Shown here: positions 16,401 to 23,400 of the stretch, one piece after another
Layout: every line of letters begins with the position of its first letter
How positions within the stretch are numbered: position 1 is the stretch's first letter
Source: Agarilytica sp045430345
GTDB taxonomy: Bacteria; Pseudomonadota; Gammaproteobacteria; Pseudomonadales; Cellvibrionaceae
NCBI GenBank assembly: GCA_045430345.1
Contig: JAILXT010000005.1
Span: forward strand, 248,001 to 312,000
DNA length: 64,000 bases
Direction: 5' to 3'
Translations under genes and position numbers: made by a program
Notes under the pieces: generated by a model
The model's input: the letters and a program-made list of their open reading frames with translations, nothing else
Told to the model about the DNA's origin: nothing
The model's database searches: none

Positions 16401-17294
16401 ATGATGTCGATTAAAAGGAAAATAATAAATCACACAATTAAAACCCTGTGTTTGGTTTTATTAGTATTCCCTTTGATTGGCCACGCCGCGCCCGTTCAAG
16501 TTACTCACCAAAATCTCACACTCAATGCCGAATACATCGATGGCGATAAACAAAATCCTATTTATGTCATCTTACATGGGACGTGGATGCACCACACCAT
16601 GGACCTACCCAGTACCTTGCAAACACTGCTAAGTGAAGAAGGGCAAGCCAGCTTAAATATTAGTCTTGGGCTAGGCATCGATAATCGTTCGACATTTATC
16701 AGTTGTAAAATGCCCATGGTCGCCGCCCACCAACACGCAGAGGCAGAACTGGCCGAATGGATGACATGGCTCAAACAACAAGGCTGGAAAAAGTTTGTGC
16801 TTATTGGGCATTCCCGTGGTGGAACACAAATCACAAGCTATGCTAACGGCCATAAAAAAGACGGCATCGAGAAGCTCGTATTAATCGCGCCGATGAGTTG
16901 GGAAAAATCATTTATTGAAGAAGACTACGAAACCGAATTTGAGATACCTCTAGACACTCAACTCGCACGATTCAAGTCAGCAAAAGATCCGAAGTCCACA
17001 CAATTAAAAGCCCCCACACTCTATTGTGGCAACGCTAATGTCAGTGCGGAGGCCTTCCTATCCTATTATACGGACCAGCCCCAAAAGCACACCCCCACAT
17101 TACTCAAACACACCACCCTTCCCACCGACATATACCTTGGCACAGGAGATCGTCATTCACGCAGGTTAGCTGGCTATCTCGACGACTTAACACAGCGGCC
17201 CAACATACGCGTCACTTGGATAGAGGGTTCAGATCATTTTTTCCGCGATCTTTATGCCGATGAGATTATCGAAGGGCTACTACATGATCAGTAA
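16401..17294 (+). CDS. Periplasmic alpha/beta-hydrolase
   Basis: Three candidate starts are close together; ATG 16401 has AAGG eight bases upstream. The product of about 297 residues has a signal peptide (ending GHAAP). The alpha/beta-hydrolase features are the oxyanion HGTW, the nucleophile elbow G-H-S-R-G-G near residue 138, and a late His in GSDHFF. The region before the nucleophile (IDNRSTFISCKMP) resembles periplasmic DUF3530-type hydrolases, but I am not sure of the family. It overlaps the next gene by 11 bases, which ties it to the thioredoxin. Substrate unknown; hydrolysis of a sulfur-containing ester is only contextual speculation. Confidence 0.7.
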   Translation: MMSIKRKIINHTIKTLCLVLLVFPLIGHAAPVQVTHQNLTLNAEYIDGDKQNPIYVILHGTWMHHTMDLPSTLQTLLSEEGQASLNISLGLGIDNRSTFISCKMPMVAAHQHAEAELAEWMTWLKQQGWKKFVLIGHSRGGTQITSYANGHKKDGIEKLVLIAPMSWEKSFIEEDYETEFEIPLDTQLARFKSAKDPKSTQLKAPTLYCGNANVSAEAFLSYYTDQPQKHTPTLLKHTTLPTDIYLGTGDRHSRRLAGYLDDLTQRPNIRVTWIEGSDHFFRDLYADEIIEGLLHDQ

Positions 17295-17850
17295 ACCTCA
17301 GCACATCAAAAAACAAACTGTCCTCAGTAAACTCTCGGCGACCATGACTGTTCAACATAGCGTCCGGTTTCTGATGCTATGTCTCAGCGTTTTATCCGTA
17401 AGTGTATTCGCTGTAAACACTTACGCCGGGAAACTTAACTTTGATACCCTCGATTTCCCGCGTGCAGAAAAGGCCATGACAAACGAAGGCAAACCCTTAG
17501 TGCTCTACATTTCTCAGACCGGCTGTCTTATATGTAAACGATTGGAGCGAGATGTATTAAGTAAGGTACTTAAAAACAACGACTATCTGGCTAAAATATC
17601 CCTTCAAAAAACGTTATGGGATAGCCCCAGCACCGTGACATGGATAAATAACACACAGACACTCCCTGACACGATCGCCCAACACTATGAAATTGCCGCG
17701 ACACCCACTTTGTTATTTTTAGATAATAAAGGCAACGAAATTGCGAAACGTATCGTAGGCTATGTAAACGATGATTTTTATTGGGACTATTTAGATAAAC
17801 GTATTGAAAAAGCGCAAAAAGTCCTCGCTTCGAAAAGCGCATTACATTAA
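17284..17850 (+). CDS. SoxW-like periplasmic thioredoxin
   Basis: The ATG at 17284 lies inside the hydrolase gene and has GAAGGG seven bases upstream. The 188-residue protein has an N-terminal hydrophobic segment (signal or anchor, ending NTYAG) and a thioredoxin fold with active site G-C-L-I-C-K and the cis-proline loop ATPTLLFLD. SoxW-type thioredoxins in sox loci are thought to keep SoxYZ reduced or reactivate it. No soxV-type membrane thiol transporter is seen nearby, so the source of reductant is unclear. The hydrolase-SoxW overlap suggests coupled translation. Confidence 0.8.
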   Translation: MISKPQHIKKQTVLSKLSATMTVQHSVRFLMLCLSVLSVSVFAVNTYAGKLNFDTLDFPRAEKAMTNEGKPLVLYISQTGCLICKRLERDVLSKVLKNNDYLAKISLQKTLWDSPSTVTWINNTQTLPDTIAQHYEIAATPTLLFLDNKGNEIAKRIVGYVNDDFYWDYLDKRIEKAQKVLASKSALH

Positions 17851-17876
17851 CCATGCACACAAAAAGGCAGGCAAGC

Positions 17877-18353
17877 ATGAACCACCTTACCAAGATTGTG
17901 CTGCTCTCTGTGCTACAACTGAGCGTCTACGCCGCAGCCGCCGCACCTTATAAAACCATTGGCCCAGCGCGCGTGTTCGAAACCCCAGGGACCTTCGCCG
18001 AGACAAAAGAAAATTTGATACTCGCGATTGAAAACGAAGGCATGGTAATTAGCTATACATCTCACGCCAGTAAAATGTTGGCGCGTACGGCAAAAGCGGC
18101 TGGCGTTACCACCGCCGTTTATAATGACGCAGAAATCGTATTCTTTTGTAAGGCTGAGCTGTCCCACGCACTGGTACAAGCCAACCCACACAATCTTGTG
18201 CTGTGCCCCTACTCCATTGCAATTTATACACTCACCAACGAAAAAAATCGGGTGTATTTGTCCATAAGAGATCCCTATTCAAAAGAGCCCCATTTGGACC
18301 CCATCACACAGATGGTCTTAAACATAATTAAAACAACTCAAAATGGCTTTTAG
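17877..18353 (+). CDS. Periplasmic DUF302-domain protein
   Basis: ATG 17877 is preferred to ATG 17853 because GGCAGG precedes it. The 158-residue protein has a signal peptide ending in an Ala-rich site (YAAAAAP). The mature domain has the DUF302 pattern: an early helix with LILAIENEGMVISYTSHA, a middle EIVFFCKAELSHALVQANPHN and a late CPYSIAIYT strand. DUF302 proteins are small, often exported, and of unknown function; several sit in sulfur-oxidation loci. The gene starts 27 bases after the thioredoxin stop, so it belongs to the same transcript. Confidence 0.75.
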   Translation: MNHLTKIVLLSVLQLSVYAAAAAPYKTIGPARVFETPGTFAETKENLILAIENEGMVISYTSHASKMLARTAKAAGVTTAVYNDAEIVFFCKAELSHALVQANPHNLVLCPYSIAIYTLTNEKNRVYLSIRDPYSKEPHLDPITQMVLNIIKTTQNGF

Positions 18354-18361
18354 CCCATTTT
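18340..18361 (+). terminator. Weak hairpin at the DUF302 stop
   Basis: AAAATGG and CCATTTT form a 7-bp stem around the stop codon with an 8-base loop and a short T end. It could separate the DUF302 gene from the second fadL, which has its own 150-base leader. Confidence 0.3.
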
Positions 18362-18509
18362 AATGTACAACGATGTTGGCTTAAAAAAATGGCTGACATT
18401 CAGATATTATTACGGAGGATCACAACACCCGGTCTTTACCTGCACTAGGGCCGAAAACAGTAAACACTAGACAAATAATAAATATATAAAAAATAAAGAG
18501 AGAACCATT

Positions 18510-19898
18510 ATGGTCCATTTGCTTAACACTAGACTTAAAAAAAACCTTTTATCTGCCTTTACGTTAATGTCCGCTGTGGTTTCGTCACAGGCATTTGCGA
18601 CTAATGGTTACTTCACCCACGGTGTCACCATCGCCGAGAAAAGTATGGGTGGCGCAGGTGCCGCAATGCCTACATCGTCTTTGTCTGTCGATATAAATCC
18701 CGCCAGTTTGGTTGATGTTGGGGACAACCTAGACTTGCTGGTGACGCTTTTCTCACCGAAACGCGAATATAGTGTGACAGGGGCTCCTTCGGCACCCGCA
18801 GGCACAACATGCGGCGCAAGCTGCCCTTTCAGTATCGGCGATGGCAGTCAATCCATTGAGAGTGGTCGCAACTATTTTATTTTACCTACCATCGGGTACA
18901 GTAAAAAAATTAATGACAAAAGCGCCTGGGGGATTGCGATGATTGCCCGTGGCGGCATGAACACCGAGTGGAGTGGTGGTAACGCAACATTAGCGCCTGC
19001 AGGGACCACCGTTGAACTACCCGGCACCTATGGCGACGGCACGGCCTCTTCTGATCTTAAGCAGTTGTATATCAAAGGTTCATACAGCTATAGCGTTAAC
19101 AATACCCTCGATATTGGCGCTGCCCTTATGTATATCTATCAAGGCTTAGAAATTACCGGGCTTGGTAATTTTGCTGGATATTCATCAAGCCCACAGAATA
19201 TTTCCGACAACGGGGTCGATTATTCAAGCGGCATAGGCATTAAAGTAGGCGCCTTACTTAACATCACAGATAATTTTCACCTAGGTTTTTCTTACCAACC
19301 TAAAGTCGATATGAGTGAGTTTAGTGAATACAGTGGCCTACTCGCAGAAGGCGGTGATTTCGACTTCCCCGAGAATTACGTGCTTGGTTTATCTTGGAAT
19401 ATCAAAAATAACCACAACTTTGTTTTCGATATTCAACAAATTAACTATTCTGATATCGCATCACTGGGCAATGGTATTTCCCCCCTTACTACTGGGCAAT
19501 GTGCGCCTGGACCAAGCGGTGGCACCGGTTTAGGGTGTTTAGGCGCAAGTAACGGTGCAGGCTTCGGCTGGGAAGATATGACCATCTATAAATTCGGTTA
19601 TCAGATCCCCTCCGGCGAGAATCTTTTGCGCTTTGGTTACAGCTATACCGACCAGCCCATCCCCGAAAGCGAAACCTTGTTTAATATTTTGGCCCCCGCT
19701 GTTATCGAACAGCATTTCACAGCGGGCTACAGCATGAAATCTGCCGATAATAAGGGCTGGGAATTTAGCTTTACCTACGCCCTAGGTGAGGCGGTTAAGG
19801 GTAGAAACCCCTTTGATTCAGGCCCAGACGGGGTTTCAGGCCAGGAAATCGAATTAGATATGGATCAGTGGGAATTTTCTGCTGGCTATAGCTTTTGA
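18510..19898 (+). CDS. OmpP1/FadL-family outer-membrane transporter, copy 2
   Basis: This 462-residue protein is a close paralogue of the porin at 5556-6911. It has the same signal-peptide junction followed by TNGYFTHG, the same CGASCPF and GCLGASNGAGFGWEDM stretches, the same late IEQHFTAGY strand, and an aromatic end (SAGYSF). GAGAGAACC precedes the ATG. The upstream 156 bases are AT-rich and probably hold a promoter, so this copy may be expressed independently of the sox operon. The two copies flank the locus on the same strand. Uptake of hydrophobic or sulfur-rich substrates is inferred from context, and duplication may reflect two substrates or two expression regimes. Confidence 0.88.
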   Translation: MVHLLNTRLKKNLLSAFTLMSAVVSSQAFATNGYFTHGVTIAEKSMGGAGAAMPTSSLSVDINPASLVDVGDNLDLLVTLFSPKREYSVTGAPSAPAGTTCGASCPFSIGDGSQSIESGRNYFILPTIGYSKKINDKSAWGIAMIARGGMNTEWSGGNATLAPAGTTVELPGTYGDGTASSDLKQLYIKGSYSYSVNNTLDIGAALMYIYQGLEITGLGNFAGYSSSPQNISDNGVDYSSGIGIKVGALLNITDNFHLGFSYQPKVDMSEFSEYSGLLAEGGDFDFPENYVLGLSWNIKNNHNFVFDIQQINYSDIASLGNGISPLTTGQCAPGPSGGTGLGCLGASNGAGFGWEDMTIYKFGYQIPSGENLLRFGYSYTDQPIPESETLFNILAPAVIEQHFTAGYSMKSADNKGWEFSFTYALGEAVKGRNPFDSGPDGVSGQEIELDMDQWEFSAGYSF

Positions 19899-19939
19899 TT
19901 TTTTCTAAAATCCGGGACTTTTTCTCCAGGGGAACATCT

Positions 19940-20263
19940 ATGCACGCGACTTATTTAACCGAAAACTATGCCGTTAGCCCGCAGATCTCCCCGGAGTTGG
20001 TCTCTTTATTAAAGCAAGAAGGCTTCGATGCCATCGTTTGCAACCGCCCAGATAATGAAGAAGCGGGTCAAATCCCCTTCTCTGCTATCACTGAAGTGGC
20101 GAATGCTGAAGGGATAGAAACATTCCATATCCCGATGATGGGGCCTAACTTTACCCCGGACGATCTCGCCAAACTGAAAGAGATTATCGCGTCTAAATCT
20201 AAAATCTTCGCATTCTGTCGATCAGGAAACCGAAGCTCTATCTTGTGGAAAGCGGCTCAGTAA
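19940..20263 (+). CDS. DUF442-type sulfurtransferase/phosphatase-like protein
   Basis: Start ATG 19940 follows CAGGGGAA by eight bases. The 107-residue protein matches the TIGR01244/DUF442 fold: LTENYAVSPQISPELVSLLK at the N-terminus, FDAIVCNRPDNEE, the IPMMGPNFT loop, and the catalytic P-loop C-R-S-G-N-R-S near the C-terminus. Members are tyrosine-phosphatase-like in fold but often occur with persulfide dioxygenases, where they act in sulfide oxidation; the well-known Blh protein fuses such a domain to an ETHE1-like one. It lies 42 bases after the second fadL. A cytoplasmic persulfide-handling role fits. Confidence 0.82.
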   Translation: MHATYLTENYAVSPQISPELVSLLKQEGFDAIVCNRPDNEEAGQIPFSAITEVANAEGIETFHIPMMGPNFTPDDLAKLKEIIASKSKIFAFCRSGNRSSILWKAAQ

Positions 20264-20286
20264 TTACCGCTCAGACTAATATTTGA

Positions 20287-20440
20287 GTTTAGCGTTGGGG
20301 TGGCACTTCAAAAATCGTCGATTCAGGCCCCGCCAAGGACGGCGGATGCTAGAGCAACGCAGGAGCGGTTGCCGTAATGAATCGCCGAAGCTCCATGGAT
20401 GGATTTATGTGTTTTTTGAAGTGTCATCCCAATGCTAAAC
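20287..20440. repeat. Long palindromic element B after the DUF442 gene
   Basis: Arms of 28 bases at 20287-20314 and 20413-20440 pair at every position: 25 Watson-Crick and 3 G-T pairs. The loop shares CGTCGATTCAGG, then AATCGCCGAA, CTCCA, GGATGGATT and ATGTG with element A, but carries about 50 extra bases including GCAACGCAGGAGCGGTTGC, itself a small palindrome. It ends the sulfur locus and faces the convergent 1966-residue protein gene. Confidence 0.75.
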
Positions 20441-20488
20441 GGTTCGAAGCCACAGTGTTATCAACACATCGTAGATACCTCGCTAGCC

Positions 20489-23400
20489 TCATACTCCCCG
20501 GTAATGTCGACGCCATAAAAGCGGCACTAACAACATCAACAAAAACCAATGCAGTGCTCCACCACCCCCACCGCCGCCTGAATCAGAAGGCGTTGCCGTT
20601 GGTGTAGGGCTTGGTGTCACCGTTGGTGTGGCTGTCGGGGTCGGGGTTACGCCGGGCGTTGCATCACATACATTCCCTTCGCCATCACCGTCGGCATCGG
20701 CTTGATCTGTATTGGCATCACTCACACAATTATCCAATGCATCGGCGACTTGGTCGCCGTCATCATCGGCTTGTTCTAGGGCTTCGCTGCCCAGGTAAAG
20801 CTTGATGTAACCACCGTCTCCCGTGTGGTCACCCAAACTAATATCCGGTGCACCCACCACTAAGTCGGCAAAGCCATCACCATTGACATCTCCGGCGGAC
20901 ACAACAGCGTAGCCCAACATATCGTGCTCGTCTCCAGTATCTGTCAAAACAGCCGTCTCTAAATCGGCGCTAAAATATAAGGCTATTCGCCCTTCATCTT
21001 CACCCCAACGATTAGCTCCTGCCACAATTACCGGTTCATTTTCACGAAATGCCATGGGCGGTAATACGGCGGTCGATACACCAAACTGCTCGCTAGTTTC
21101 TTCGCCATTTATCTGGCTAGAAGCACTTGCAAACGTTTCTAACCAATACTCATCCAAGCTGTTATAGGTAAACACACCTCCCATACCTGCATTGCGGTAG
21201 GCACCCACGATTAAATCAGGTGTCGCGTCGCCATCAATATCGTGACCTCCGGCCAGGCTGTATCCAAAACGGTCAGACGCACCAACCCCAGGGAGAGAAA
21301 AGTCAGGTAGATCTTTTTGTCCGCTGCTCCAATCAAAGGCACTTCCCAAATGGGCATCAACCCATCCCGATCCGTCGAAGGCGGCACCGATTAATAAATC
21401 GTTGAGACCGTCGCCATCAATATCGCTCACATGAATACTGTCCCCTATCCGATGATTCCCCGACGGTGTGGTCACCACATAAGGCGCAAGAAGACTCCCA
21501 CTCACCCAATACTCATCTACCGCGCGATAGACATAGACAACACCGTTATCTGTCGTAAAGACATCATCAAGTGGTGAGGAGACAAGAAGATCTTTTAATC
21601 CATCTTCATCGATATCGGCAATGGCCACAGCTGTGCCAAAACTTGCATGCGTCGTATCAGGTGAATCAAAACGGGTGGAGCGCCCGCTATCGCCATTTTC
21701 TGCACCGAAATAAATATGCACCGCGCCATCGGAACCCACGGCAATATCATCAAAACCATCATCATCAATATCGCCCATGGCCACAGACCTACCAAAATTG
21801 GTAATACCCGCTAAAGGTATTTCAAGATCCTGTTGGATAAACCCCGTAGCACTGCCTAGCGCTAATAAAAACGCGCCTTGATCACCGTAAGTTGGCGCCG
21901 TTGCGACCACGTCGTTAAAACCGTCGCCGTTGTAATCCCCTGCTGCGAGTTTGAAGCCTAAGCGGTCTTCTTCACCACTATCCAAGGCTAACTGCTGCAC
22001 AGCATAAAAAGGTTCGGCCAAAAACGGGGCGCTGTCGTTGTTAAATTCTTGAAGATTCGTTGCACCATCACCATCAGAATCTAACGCGGCATCGCTGGCG
22101 TTTTCTGGATCTAGGCCGTAAGCAAGCTCCCATGAATCCGCCATAAAGTCATTGTCACTATCAGTGCTGTAGCGAGCGTCCTCGGGGAAATCGTCGAAGT
22201 AATTAAGGGTATCGTCACCATCATTATCCGCCGCCGTCAGTGCAAGTGGTAACTTGGTGCTTGTGTCCAAGCGTGGACCATCATCGGTAATCTCTATATC
22301 CACGAGGAAGTTAGGATCTTCTGCCGCTGTTTCGGGCGTGAGCATTACGGAAAAATGTAAAGTCTCAGCATTATCATCGTCGGCACCTTCGTCAAAAACT
22401 GACATATCCCCCAAGGCACAGGTGTAAATACCATCACTCAATCCACACCGACTGTCTGCACTCACAACGCTAAGCCCTTCGGGGAAGGCAACATCTACCG
22501 TCACATTATCAGCACTAATACCGTTCCAAAACTCGGGCGTTTTATTCAGTACAAAAATATCGAAGTCTACTGCTACGCCGACTTCCACAATACTTTCACT
22601 CCAGAGACTTGCCCCCACTTGCGTTGCTTCAATCACCTCAACATCGACGGATTGCTCACAACTGGGTTCGCTATCGCCTTCACTGACCATGCACAAGCGA
22701 ATGCCATCTACGGCGGTATCGTAGGTATGTGCAGCAACAAAGTAACCGTTTCCTGGGGTGGTATTAATTTGTGGATCTATTGGATCGCCATGTTCATCCA
22801 CTAGACCAATGTCCTCCCAACCCTCGGCCAATGAGGCGAGCGTTCCGTCACCCCAACTAATGTGCGTCGCTTGTGGTTGTGGGAAGGTGTCGGCATCTAT
22901 ATCAGTAAATGGGAAGGAAATACTTTTAGAAAAGCCTCTCGCAACCAGAACGCTTTCTGGCACTTCGATGACGGTATTATCACGCTGTGGTACCACGGTA
23001 ATACTGACAAGCCCTGGGGCCGCTGCGTCGTCAACACCATCGTTCACCATAAAACTAAAACCGTCTTCGCCGTAATAATCGGCGTTGGGTTGGTAACGAT
23101 AATCAACATGGCTCACTTGGGTATCCATAAGTGTTAACACACCATTTGTAACATCAGACAATAAGGTGTTGGTATGGGTATCCAAACCGCCGTTCCCAAT
23201 AAACCCATCCAATTCTTGCGCGCGAAGGCGTAAATATAAAGTGCCATCTTCGTTAACACTGCAATCAGTGGCGGTTTCAAACAATGCATTGGTGTAACAA
23301 ATCGCTCGCAAATCCTCTGGCGGTCGAAATGCCCGGCTCACCGTCACGTCGATTTCCGCGGGTTCACTTTTATCAATCCCATCATCGACCAAGAATGAAA

